Assembly (NCBI GenBank): GCA_003170555.1
Contig: PMZC01000089.1
Location: forward strand, 2,984 to 37,792
Direction of reading: 5' to 3'
Source of the DNA: Deltaproteobacteria bacterium
GTDB taxonomy: Bacteria; Lernaellota; Lernaellaia; Lernaellales; Lernaellaceae
Length of the DNA stretch: 34,809 bases
Below are positions 21,767 to 29,543 of the stretch, piece after piece. The position numbers were made by a program, and so were the translations under genes. The notes below the pieces were generated by a model. That model did not search any database and had not been told where the DNA came from. It worked only from the letters and a program-made list of their open reading frames with translations. Numbering within the stretch: position 1 is the first letter of the stretch; each line of letters begins with the position of its first letter.

Positions 21767-23362
21767 ATGGCCGGACAACTTTACTTCGGCGGCGACATCT
21801 ACACCGTCGACGACGCGCGGCCGACCGCCGAGGCCGTGGCGGTGCGCGACGGCGTGATCGCGGCCGTCGGTTCGTGGCGCGAATGCCGCGCGGCGCTGGG
21901 GCCGGAGCACGAGGCCGTCGACCTGCGCGGCGCGACGCTGCTGCCGTCGTTCATCGACACGCACCTGCATCCGCTGATGCAAATCTATTACGACCTGAAC
22001 GTGAATCTGCGCGACGTGCGCTCGCTCGCTGAACTGCAAGGACGGCTGCGCGAGATGGCGCGGCGGCGTCCGGCCGGCGAGTGGATCGTCGGGCTGGATT
22101 TCGACGAACAGAATCTGGCCGAGGCGCGGCTGCCGACGCGGCATGACCTCGACGCGGCTTGCCCCGATCGGCCGGTGGCGCTGATGAAACACGACGGCCA
22201 CATGACCATCGCCAACACGCGCGCGATCGAAGCGTGCGGCGCGGCGCGGCTGGCGCGCGATCCGGACGGCGGGGCGATCGACCGCGAGCCCGACGGCTAC
22301 CCCGCGGGGCCGTTTCGCGAGACGGCATCGGCCCTCGTGCGTTCGGCGCTGCCGATCCCGAGCCTTGAGGCCTTCGCCGCCGGCGCGAAAATCATCGCGG
22401 CGAGACTCTTGTCGCAGGGCGTCACCTCGATCGGCGGCATCATGCAGACCGACGAGGATGGGCCGATCGGCGACGGCGGCGCGCTGGAAGTGATGATCAT
22501 GTCGATGCTCGCCGAACACTTTCCGCTGAGCATCTACGGCATCGTGTTCGCGCGCGCGCTGGCGGCGGTCGAGGCCGCGCGCCAGTCGCCGCTGCAGCAC
22601 GGCGAGCCGGGCGAGAGCCGCATCGGCGCGATCAAGATCATCGCCGACGGTTCGCTCGGCTCGTGCACCGCGTTCATGTTCGCGCCGTTCACCGACCAGC
22701 CGAAGCAGCGCGGTTTCCTGCTGCTCGACGAAAAGGAAATCTACCGGCGCATGGTCTTCGCGCACACGGCCGGTCTGCAAATCGCCATCCACGCGATCGG
22801 CGACGCGGCCAACCGCACGTGCATCGACTTGTTCGCGCGCCTGCTGGCCGAGCATCCGCGACGCGATCATCGCCATCGCATCGAACACGCGTCGGTGCTC
22901 GATGCGCGGATGATCGCCGACCTGGCGCGCCTCGGCCTGATCGCCGCGATCACGCCGCTCTATCTGCACTCCGAAAAACGCTGGCTGCACCAACGGCTCG
23001 GGCCGGACCGCGCGAAGTGGACGTATCCGTTCCGCGCGTTGCTCGACGCGGGGGTGAAGGTCGCGGGTTCGTCCGACGGGCCGGTGGAATCGACCGACGT
23101 GCTGCACGCGATGCAATGCTGCGTGACGCGCGAGGGCTTCGAACCGCAGCAGGCCATCACGGCGGCCGAGGCGATCCGGCTCTACACGATCGACGCCGCG
23201 TACACGCACTTTGAAGAAAGCGTGAAGGGCTCCATCACCGTCGGCAAACGCGCCGACCTGGTCGTGCTGAGCGAGAATCCGACGCGCGTGGTCGCCGACC
23301 GCATCGCCGCGATCCGCGTGCTGCGCACGGTGCGCAAAGGGCAGGTGCTGTTCACGCGATAA
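21767..23362 (+). CDS. Metal-dependent amidohydrolase, YtcJ/COG1574 type
   Basis: The 531-residue protein fits the amidohydrolase 3 family. The N-terminal beta-domain reads LYFGGDIYTVDDARPTAEAVAVRDGVIAAVGS, then the first metal ligands are in LPSFIDTHLHP (HxH). Further ligands and catalytic residues appear as IKIIADGSLGS (the Lys-equivalent segment), IAIHAIGDAAN, HRIEHAS and the distal Asp in VAGSSDGPVES. The C-terminal strand-rich closure is GSITVGKRADLVVLSENP. Family members hydrolyse amide, formamide or cyclic amide bonds in diverse small molecules; the substrate here is unknown. GAAAGG precedes the ATG, and the gene follows mobB by 17 bases, although a functional link with molybdenum cofactor synthesis is not expected. 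Confidence 0.88.
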   Translation: MAGQLYFGGDIYTVDDARPTAEAVAVRDGVIAAVGSWRECRAALGPEHEAVDLRGATLLPSFIDTHLHPLMQIYYDLNVNLRDVRSLAELQGRLREMARRRPAGEWIVGLDFDEQNLAEARLPTRHDLDAACPDRPVALMKHDGHMTIANTRAIEACGAARLARDPDGGAIDREPDGYPAGPFRETASALVRSALPIPSLEAFAAGAKIIAARLLSQGVTSIGGIMQTDEDGPIGDGGALEVMIMSMLAEHFPLSIYGIVFARALAAVEAARQSPLQHGEPGESRIGAIKIIADGSLGSCTAFMFAPFTDQPKQRGFLLLDEKEIYRRMVFAHTAGLQIAIHAIGDAANRTCIDLFARLLAEHPRRDHRHRIEHASVLDARMIADLARLGLIAAITPLYLHSEKRWLHQRLGPDRAKWTYPFRALLDAGVKVAGSSDGPVESTDVLHAMQCCVTREGFEPQQAITAAEAIRLYTIDAAYTHFEESVKGSITVGKRADLVVLSENPTRVVADRIAAIRVLRTVRKGQVLFTR

Positions 23363-23406
23363 CCCGGCGGCTTTGTTTTTTCCATTAAAAAAAGTAGGCT
23401 GGAGCG

Positions 23407-23895
23407 ATGGGTCGGCGATTCATCGTGGCGTTGATGGTGTTGACGGCGTGCGCGGCGGCGTTCGCGCAGTCGACCGATGCGGCGCGCCTGTTCCTCGGCA
23501 ATTGGGAAGGCCCGGCGAATGTGTTCGACGAGCAGAACGTCGCGACGCCGACCAACGCGAAACTGTCGATCTTCCCCGCTCCGAATGACCCGCGCCGTTA
23601 CGTCGTGGAGCTGACGCTCTTCGGCGACAAGGTGTCGCGCTTCACGCGCTCGACGCTCGTCGACGACCACGAGCTGCGTGTGCGCGACGACGTGTTGGTC
23701 GAGCTGCGGCGGGTGCGCGCGGACGGCGTGCTGCGCACGAGCGACGGCGTGCGGATCGAAGAGGGCTACATCCGCTTCTTCGTCGACGACGGCGGCGGCG
23801 ATTTTCGGCCGTACTACGCGGTCAAGCTGATGGCGAAACGTGTGGCGTCTTCGCGCGCGACGCCGACGCCGCCCGCGTCCACGCCGGGGCATTAG
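23407..23895 (+). CDS. Hypothetical secreted protein
   Basis: The 162-residue protein has an N-terminal signal peptide (RRFIVALMVLTACAAAFAQ, cleavage near residue 21). The mature part begins ARLFLGNWEGPANVFDE, reminiscent of small lipocalin-like or heme-free beta-barrel domains that open with a G-x-W-x-G motif, and is rich in beta-strand (YVVELTLFGDKVSRFTRSTLVDDHELRV). The last 20 residues are Ala/Thr/Pro-rich. I do not recognise a family. GGAG precedes the ATG, and one base separates its stop from the next gene, so both are probably co-expressed. A run of T followed by A-rich sequence (23375-23397) lies just upstream. Confidence 0.7.
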   Translation: MGRRFIVALMVLTACAAAFAQSTDAARLFLGNWEGPANVFDEQNVATPTNAKLSIFPAPNDPRRYVVELTLFGDKVSRFTRSTLVDDHELRVRDDVLVELRRVRADGVLRTSDGVRIEEGYIRFFVDDGGGDFRPYYAVKLMAKRVASSRATPTPPASTPGH

Positions 23896-23896
23896 C

Positions 23897-24490
23897 ATGA
23901 GACGCCTGGTCATCCTGACGCTGCTGGTGTTGATCGCGACGACCGCTTACGCCGCCGATCCGTTTCTGCTGCACGATCTGCCGCTCGGCTCGACGCTGGC
24001 CCGGGCGCAAAAGCTGATCCCGACGTTGGCGCAAGCGGAAGCGCCGGCGTCGCTCGAAGCGTGGCGCGCGACCGGACCGATCGGCGAGGCGCGCGACATC
24101 CGCCTGATCTTTCGTGCGGGCAAGCTGGCCTCGATCAGCTTCGCCACGGGGCCGGGCACGGTGAAGCGCGTGCGCCAGGCGCTGGCCAATGTGCTCGGTC
24201 CGTTCACGCCGGCCGCTGACGGTCACTGGGCGTACGAAGCGCGACGCGGCGCCCAACGCCTGCAGGTGTTTCGTCACGAAGACGACAGCACGTGGGTGGT
24301 CTGGCTGGACACGGCGCAGTTCGTCGCAGCAGACGGAGGGCTTGGGGCTTGGGACTTGAGTCTTGAGGGGTGGGAGGCGATGCCAAACGCGTGGCCAATC
24401 ACCCCGCAAGCCTCGGCTCGACTGAGCTCGCCGAAGTCAAGCCACAAGCCTCAGGACCTGCCGCGTCTCGAACCCGGTTCGCCGTCATGA
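23897..24490 (+). CDS. Hypothetical exported protein with repeat-derived C-terminus
   Basis: The 197-residue product starts with a signal peptide (RRLVILTLLVLIATTAYAA, cleavage near 20). The core, about residues 21-148, reads as an alpha/beta domain (FLLHDLPLGSTLARAQKLIPTL..LIFRAGKLASISFATGPGTVKRVRQAL..VWLDTAQFV) of unknown family. From about residue 148 the coding sequence is made of a dispersed repeat and its inverted counterpart (24338-24470), giving an odd tail (GLGAWDLSLEGWEAMPNAWP..SSHKPQDLPRLEPGSPS). The original stop was probably lost or displaced when the repeat arrived. The stop overlaps the next start (ATGA at 24487), which may be fortuitous. No function can be assigned. Confidence 0.65.
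   Translation: MRRLVILTLLVLIATTAYAADPFLLHDLPLGSTLARAQKLIPTLAQAEAPASLEAWRATGPIGEARDIRLIFRAGKLASISFATGPGTVKRVRQALANVLGPFTPAADGHWAYEARRGAQRLQVFRHEDDSTWVVWLDTAQFVAADGGLGAWDLSLEGWEAMPNAWPITPQASARLSSPKSSHKPQDLPRLEPGSPS
24338..24470. repeat. Dispersed repeat (family C) inserted in a gene 3' end
   Basis: Positions 24338-24373 read as GGGCTTGGGGCTTGGGACTT followed by GAGTCTTGAGGGGTGG. The last 16 bases and the general CTTGAG..CTTGAGGGGTGG layout recur at 34773-34804 near the window end. An inverted 13-base match to that second copy, CAAGCCTCAGGAC, lies at 24445-24457. Between them is GGCTCGACTGAGCTCGCCGA, which looks like another intergenic repeat half. The composite lies inside an open reading frame. 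Confidence 0.6.
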
Positions 24491-26421
24491 AGTCGTTGCG
24501 TTTCACCTCCATGCTTATCCGCCTCGCGCTCGTCGTGACGGGCTTGTCGGCGATCGCCGGCGCGGGCTGCGGCCTGTGGCAAGGCGTCGCCGAACATTAT
24601 TGGGGCTGGTCGGATTATCTTTTTTGGCGCGTCACCGCGCACGCGGCGCTGATCGGCGTATTCGTCGGGCTCGGGTTGAGCGCGCTGGCGATCGTGCAGG
24701 CGGCGGTCTTCCGTCTGTTCCTCGCGCCGCGCCGGGCGCTGGCCGCGTTGGCGTGCGGCTGGCTGACGACGCTGCCGTTTTTGGCGGCGGCGCCGGTGGT
24801 GCTGCGGGCGCTGCTGCAATCGACGCCGGCGGCCAAGATGCCGCTGTTCGCCGCCGACGCCGTCTCGATGGAAGTGTTCATCGGGCGCATTCTCGCCGGG
24901 GCGCTGTTGCCCGAGCGCCTGCCGTCGTTGTTTCTGTCGCGGCCGGTGGTCCTGGCGCCGCCGTTGTTGGCGCCGCTGCTGCTCGGCCTGATCGTCTACC
25001 TCCTGCTGCGCCGGCCGATCGGGCGTCGGCTCGGCGACGAAGCGACGCGGCCGGTCCACCTGCTTCGCTGGATCGCGTTGATCGTGATCGCGTCCTCCGC
25101 CGCGGCTGGTCCGGCGCTCGCGACGTGGCGGATGCGACCCGCGTCGAACCTGCCGAATCTGGTGCTGATCAGCATCGACACGCTGCGGGCCGACGCGCTG
25201 GGCGTGTATGGCGCGCCGGTCAGCGCGGCGCCGCATCTCGATCAGCTTGCGGCGCGCGGCGTGCGCTTCACCACCGTGCGGGCGCCGTCGAGTTGGACGC
25301 TGCCGTCGCACGCGGCGCTGCTCACCGGGCGCTGGCCGTGGCGGCTGGGCGTGCGCCGGGTGGCCGACGCCGTACCGCGCTCGGCGATCATGCTGGCCGA
25401 AGTACTCGCGGCCCGCGGTTATGAGACGCGCGCGGTCGTTTCGCATCTGTTTGTCGACGCGCCCTACGGGTTCGGCCAGGGCTACGATGAGGTCGAGCAC
25501 GCGCCGACGGAGCGCGCGGCGGACGCGGCGGCGCTGGCTTTGCGCTGGCTGCGGCGGCGCGATGCGCACGCGCCGTACTTTCTCTTTTTGCATTTGTACG
25601 ATCCGCATTGGCCGTACGATCCACAGAGCGAAATTCCGAGCACGTTGCTCGGCGACACGGCGCTGGCCGATCGCGTGCACGTGCAGGAGTTCACCGACTA
25701 CCTCGACCTGGCCCAAGCGATGCGGCAGGGCCCGCCGGGCCTGACCCAGGCGGCGCACGCGCTGTATCTGGGCGAGGTCTACGCGGCCGATCGCGCGGCC
25801 GGGCAGGTGATCGACGCCGCGCGGCAAGCCGGGCGGCCGACCATCGTGGCGGTGGTGTCGGATCACGGCGACCTGTTCGGCGAGCACGGGATGTACGGCC
25901 ACGGCATCACCTTGTTCGAGCCGGAAATCCGCGTGCCCTGGATCATCGCCGGGCCGAACCTGCCGCCAGGCAAGGTGGTGGACGGGCCGGTGAGCCTGGT
26001 CGATGTCGCGCCGACGCTGCTCGGCCTGCTGGGTCTGGGCGGCGGGTTGGGCGAGATCGACGGCCTCGACCTGTCGTCCGCGGTGCGCGGCGAGAAGCCC
26101 GTGCCGACGCCGCGCTGGCTCGGCGGCGAGAACCTGTTCGTTTCGGCGACGCCCGCGCGCTACGTTTCCGACGGCCGTTGGAAATGGTTCAGCGGCGTCG
26201 AGCTGCAACTCAAGACCATGCATCTCGCCTTCGGCCCGCTGCTCACGCGGACCGATCTCGATCCGGGTGAGTTGAAGAACCTGCTGGATGACGCGATGGC
26301 CGCGCAAATCGCCGCGGTGGCGCACGCGCTGTTCTCCGGCGCCGAGCGCTCCGAGCGCGCCGTATCGCTGACCGACGAGGAAAAGCAACGGCTGCGGGCG
26401 CTGGGGTACTTGCCGCACTAG
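24487..26421 (+). CDS. Membrane-anchored sulfatase-fold enzyme with Thr at the nucleophile position
   Basis: The 644-residue protein has about five membrane helices in the first 215 residues and then a sulfatase/alkaline-phosphatase-superfamily catalytic domain. The metal Asp is in LVLISIDTLRADALGVYG (Asp231), the nucleophile loop is SSWTLPSHAALLTG, and distal metal ligands are in VVSDHGDLFGEHGMYGHG. True sulfatases need Cys or Ser in C/S-x-P-x-R, which is matured to formylglycine. Here the aligned residues are Thr271 and His275 (TLPSH), so this is more likely a phosphatase, phosphodiesterase or phosphotransferase such as those using Thr in lipid-modifying relatives. The start ATG overlaps the upstream stop. 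The C-terminus (LTDEEKQRLRALGYLPH) is typical of the sulfatase group. Substrate unknown. Confidence 0.85.
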   Translation: MKSLRFTSMLIRLALVVTGLSAIAGAGCGLWQGVAEHYWGWSDYLFWRVTAHAALIGVFVGLGLSALAIVQAAVFRLFLAPRRALAALACGWLTTLPFLAAAPVVLRALLQSTPAAKMPLFAADAVSMEVFIGRILAGALLPERLPSLFLSRPVVLAPPLLAPLLLGLIVYLLLRRPIGRRLGDEATRPVHLLRWIALIVIASSAAAGPALATWRMRPASNLPNLVLISIDTLRADALGVYGAPVSAAPHLDQLAARGVRFTTVRAPSSWTLPSHAALLTGRWPWRLGVRRVADAVPRSAIMLAEVLAARGYETRAVVSHLFVDAPYGFGQGYDEVEHAPTERAADAAALALRWLRRRDAHAPYFLFLHLYDPHWPYDPQSEIPSTLLGDTALADRVHVQEFTDYLDLAQAMRQGPPGLTQAAHALYLGEVYAADRAAGQVIDAARQAGRPTIVAVVSDHGDLFGEHGMYGHGITLFEPEIRVPWIIAGPNLPPGKVVDGPVSLVDVAPTLLGLLGLGGGLGEIDGLDLSSAVRGEKPVPTPRWLGGENLFVSATPARYVSDGRWKWFSGVELQLKTMHLAFGPLLTRTDLDPGELKNLLDDAMAAQIAAVAHALFSGAERSERAVSLTDEEKQRLRALGYLPH

Positions 26422-26503
26422 CCGGCGAGCCGCGCGACGCCGACCGGCTTGCATCCCCGTTTTACATTCGCTGAAATGATCGCCGGACGCGGGAAGGAGT
26501 TCC

Positions 26504-27349
26504 ATGCGCTGGGTGCGTTGCCATCACGCCGCCGAGTTCGTCGCCAAGGCGGCGGACTTCCTCGAGCGGAACGAAGCCGAGAACAACTTGATGCTCGGTC
26601 TGGCGCTGGCCATCACCGCCGATCCGGATTACACCGCGCTGCCGCCGTTCATGTCGGTCGCTCAACACGGCCGCACCACCGCCGCCGCCGTGTTCCAAGC
26701 GCCGCCGCGACCGCTGATCGTCACGCGCTTGGCGCGCGGCGATCTGTCCGTCCTGGTGCAGCATCTGCGCAAAGAAAAAGTGAAGCTGTCCGGCCTGGTC
26801 GGACCGATCGAAACGGCCGCCGCCCTCGCCGAATTGTGGACCGAGGCCACCGGCGCGCCGTACGTGGTCGAGATGCGCCAGCGGATCTATCAGCTCACGA
26901 AGGTCTTGGCTAAACCCGAAGCGCCGGGGCGGCTGCGCCCGGCCGAGCCGCGGGAGATCGACTACCTGATCGAATGGTTCATTGACTTCGATCGCGCCGC
27001 CGGCGGCCGTCGGGACAGTAACACCGCCGAGCAATTGGTGCGCAAGCACGTCGGCCGCGGCGCGTTGTTCGTCTGGGAAAACGGCGAGCCCGTGTCGATG
27101 GCCGCCTTCGCCGGACCGACGCCGCACGGCGTGCGGGTGAATCTCGTCTACACTCCGCCGGCCCAGCGCTGCCGCGGCTACGCGTCGGCGACCGTGGCGA
27201 CGCTCAGCCAGCGATTGCTCGATTCCGGCCGCCGGTTTTGTTTTCTCTATACCGATGCCGCCAGCCCGACGCCCAACCGCATCTACCAGCGGATCGGTTA
27301 CACGCCGGTTTGCGATTCGGTTGCGATTCTCTTCGGGGAAACGAGCTAG
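26504..27349 (+). CDS. GNAT-family N-acetyltransferase
   Basis: The 281-residue protein is a two-part GNAT. The N-terminal 135 residues form a degenerate acetyltransferase-like half (FLERNEAENNLMLGLALAI..PPFMSVAQHGRTTAAAVFQAPPRPLIVTR). The C-terminal half carries the active fold, ALFVWENGEPVSMAAFAG, then VRVNLVYTPPAQRCRGYASATVATLSQRLLDSGRRFCFLYTD, where QRCRGYAS is the acetyl-CoA pyrophosphate loop (Q/R-x-x-G-x-G/A) and NRIYQRIGYTPV the closing strand. This layout matches proteins annotated as GNAT with an N-terminal extension (DUF4081/FR47-like). Acceptor unknown. GGAAGGAG lies just before the ATG. It is alone on its strand between repeats and the sulfatase-like gene. Confidence 0.82.
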   Translation: MRWVRCHHAAEFVAKAADFLERNEAENNLMLGLALAITADPDYTALPPFMSVAQHGRTTAAAVFQAPPRPLIVTRLARGDLSVLVQHLRKEKVKLSGLVGPIETAAALAELWTEATGAPYVVEMRQRIYQLTKVLAKPEAPGRLRPAEPREIDYLIEWFIDFDRAAGGRRDSNTAEQLVRKHVGRGALFVWENGEPVSMAAFAGPTPHGVRVNLVYTPPAQRCRGYASATVATLSQRLLDSGRRFCFLYTDAASPTPNRIYQRIGYTPVCDSVAILFGETS

Positions 27350-27400
27350 AGCATTTCACGATTACTTGTAACCACAAGATTTGGGCCAACCTTGTTCCTG

Positions 27401-27596
27401 AGCCCCGCGGGGGCGTTATCCGCAAGCCCAGGGCGGCAGCCCTGGGAAAGCGCCGAGCATATCAAGCGAGCCCTGAAAGGGCGGCATTGGCGCGGACCAA
27501 GTTGCCGGATGACGCCCCTTCAGGGCTCCGATGGAAAGGCGCATCTGAACCCACGGCTCACGCCGTGGGCTGGCGAATGACGCCCTTTCAGGGCTG
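27401..27596. repeat. Cluster of GC palindromes (family D) in a 323-bp gene-free region
   Basis: The region 27350-27672 contains no supportable gene but at least four palindromic blocks: GCCCCGCGGGGGC (27402-27414), CCCAGGGCGGCAGCCCTGGG (27427-27446), a direct/inverted series of AGCCCTGAAAGGGC (27468-27482, with inverted versions at 27511-27527 and 27581-27595), and CCCACGGCTCACGCCGTGGG (27550-27569). The same words (CCTGAAAGGGC, CCACGG..CCGTGG) recur in intergenic clusters of unrelated bacterial phyla, to my recollection. The whole block could fold into a multi-stem structure. It lies between two convergent genes (GNAT and alkaline-phosphatase-like), so it may also serve as a transcription terminator. 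Confidence 0.75.
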
Positions 27597-27672
27597 GCGG
27601 CACGTTGCCGACATCATACTCGGGATCCGCGCTAAGAATCAGCGCTAAGGATCGGCGAAAACGTTAGTTGCT

Positions 27673-29466
27673 CTAAGCCAGGTCAGCGCGCCAATCTTTC
27701 CCCACCGTCGACGAACGCAGCTCCAAACCGAACAACGCGGCGGCGGTGACGCCCAGATCGGCGATGCGGATCTCGCGGTCCAACACGCGCGCGGCGGCGC
27801 CGGGGCGCGCAATGGCCGCGGTGATCGGCAGCGTATCCACTGAGCCGTGTCCGCCGTTGAACGGCAGAAACGGCGGCAGCCAGCGCGGCAACTGCAGGCC
27901 GGTGTTCGGCATCGTGCCGCCGTGGACCGGCATCTGCCAGCCGTTCTTCGCGAAGAGGAACAGGTCGGGCCACGCGGTTTTGCCGCTGCGCTCGCCGTCG
28001 ACGAGATAAGGCTGATAGAGTTCGCCGGGCAGGCAGACGCCTTCGACGCCGCGGCGCATGTCATCGCGGTCCAGCACCCACCAGGGGCATTCGCTTTGGC
28101 CGGTCTGGGGATTCCGGGCGCGCAGGTTCAGCAAGAATGCCTTGGCCGGCGCCGCCTGGTCTTTCCGTTCGCGCCAGAACAGGCCGGCGATGCTGCACAG
28201 CGTGAAAGCGAAAAGGTCGTGCTTGTCCGCCAGATGCGCGTCGAGCAGCTTTTGCTGGAAATCGATGGTCGACGGATCGGCGACGTGCAGATAATTAATC
28301 ATCGAGTGGTCGCTGAGCAGCACGACGACCGCATTCTTCAGCGCGCCTTGCGCCTCGAGGCCGGCGATCAGGCGGCCGAAATGAAAGTCGGTGTCGCGAA
28401 TCGAGTCGAGCATCGGGTCGAGAAAGAGCATCGTGTTGCGGCGGCTGACCAACTGGTACTCCGGCTGATTCGCACACCACCACGGCGGGCGATAGGGCGT
28501 CGCCGGCGCCACAAACTCCGGCGGATTCGACCCCGTGCCCAGGCAGTGGCCGGCGTCGTCGGTTTGCGCCATCAGAATATAGGCGAGGTCCGGGTTTTCG
28601 CGCGAAAACACCTCGAGCGTCGAATCGACGATCCAGCCGTCGTGCGGAAAACGCGCGGGCAGCGCTTCCATCAGCCGAGTCAACTGCCCGGTCTGGCCGT
28701 CCCACAATCCGTAATTGACGCCGGACATGGGGTCTTCACCGTGCGGCTTCAGCGGCGACCGCGGATCACAGGCGGCGTCTTCATCGGTCGACGGATCGGC
28801 GAAATGTTCGTGCGGCGGCTTTTTCAAATACGCCGGGTGATGGCGGCCGGTGACCAGCACATCGACCGCCGGGCGTTCCGGCGTGTCGAACATCTCGGCG
28901 ACCCAGCCCTTGCCGGAAATGAAAGTGGTCGGCGAATCGGGCCAGCGCCGCTTCCAGGCGTGAAAAATCGTATCGACCGGGCGGCCCTGGTCGTCCCACA
29001 GGCGGGACAGATTCGTGGTGACCAGCTTCGGCTTGCCGTTCGCGCCCCACGAGGCGAACTGCCATTGCACGCCCAGCACGCCCGTCTGGCCGGTCATCGT
29101 CCCCGCGAGCGCGTTGAGGTGATTCGTGTCGGTCATCGACGGCAGGAAGCATCTGGCTTTCGGATACCAGACCGCGCGGTTCAGAAATTGGCGGATGTTC
29201 GGCATCAGCCAATCGCCGTCGCGTCCGCCCGGCTGCCCGTGGCGATTCAGCTTCAGATAGTTCGGGTCGAGCGAATCGATGGCGATGAAAATCAGCTTTT
29301 CCTTCGGCCGGTCGCCGGACCCGTCGCGGCGGATCGGCCGCAGCAAGACGCGCGACGCCGCCGGCGCGCAGGCCGACAGCATCGCGCCGCCCATGAATAC
29401 GCCAAGTCGTTGGAGGAACTGCCGCCGACTGAATTCGCGCCCGGGGTTTTCGTTTTCCGCGTTCAT
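27673..29466 (-). CDS. Tat-exported alkaline-phosphatase-superfamily lipoprotein
   Basis: The 597-residue protein begins with a twin-arginine signal (SRRQFLQ, residues 13-19) that ends in a lipobox LSAC (Cys33), so it should be exported folded and lipid-anchored. The catalytic domain has the superfamily start KLIFIAIDSLDPNYLKLN (metal Asp in IDSLD), a nucleophile region in RCFLPSMTDTNHLNALAGTMTG (Ser or Thr), and metal ligands in YILMAQTDDAGHCLG, VVVLLSDHSMINYLH and FNGGHGSVDTLP. The pattern is that of type I phosphodiesterase/nucleotide pyrophosphatase-like enzymes. Tat export fits a metalloenzyme folded in the cytoplasm. The substrate is unknown. ATG at 29466 follows AAGGAAG. It lies downstream of the rhomboid gene on the same strand, 77 bases apart. 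Confidence 0.85.
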   Translation of the reverse strand: MNAENENPGREFSRRQFLQRLGVFMGGAMLSACAPAASRVLLRPIRRDGSGDRPKEKLIFIAIDSLDPNYLKLNRHGQPGGRDGDWLMPNIRQFLNRAVWYPKARCFLPSMTDTNHLNALAGTMTGQTGVLGVQWQFASWGANGKPKLVTTNLSRLWDDQGRPVDTIFHAWKRRWPDSPTTFISGKGWVAEMFDTPERPAVDVLVTGRHHPAYLKKPPHEHFADPSTDEDAACDPRSPLKPHGEDPMSGVNYGLWDGQTGQLTRLMEALPARFPHDGWIVDSTLEVFSRENPDLAYILMAQTDDAGHCLGTGSNPPEFVAPATPYRPPWWCANQPEYQLVSRRNTMLFLDPMLDSIRDTDFHFGRLIAGLEAQGALKNAVVVLLSDHSMINYLHVADPSTIDFQQKLLDAHLADKHDLFAFTLCSIAGLFWRERKDQAAPAKAFLLNLRARNPQTGQSECPWWVLDRDDMRRGVEGVCLPGELYQPYLVDGERSGKTAWPDLFLFAKNGWQMPVHGGTMPNTGLQLPRWLPPFLPFNGGHGSVDTLPITAAIARPGAAARVLDREIRIADLGVTAAALFGLELRSSTVGKDWRADLA

Positions 29467-29543
29467 ACCCGCTTCCTTCGACGATTCGCCGCCGTGAACG
29501 ATATGATAGTCGCGTCAGTCATGGCCCGCAAATTCGCGGCGTC

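Noticed and set aside
27238-27648. Open frame continuing past the GNAT gene into the palindrome cluster
   Set aside because: It translates the repeats and overlaps the GNAT 3' end in a different frame; no family resemblance and no start signal.
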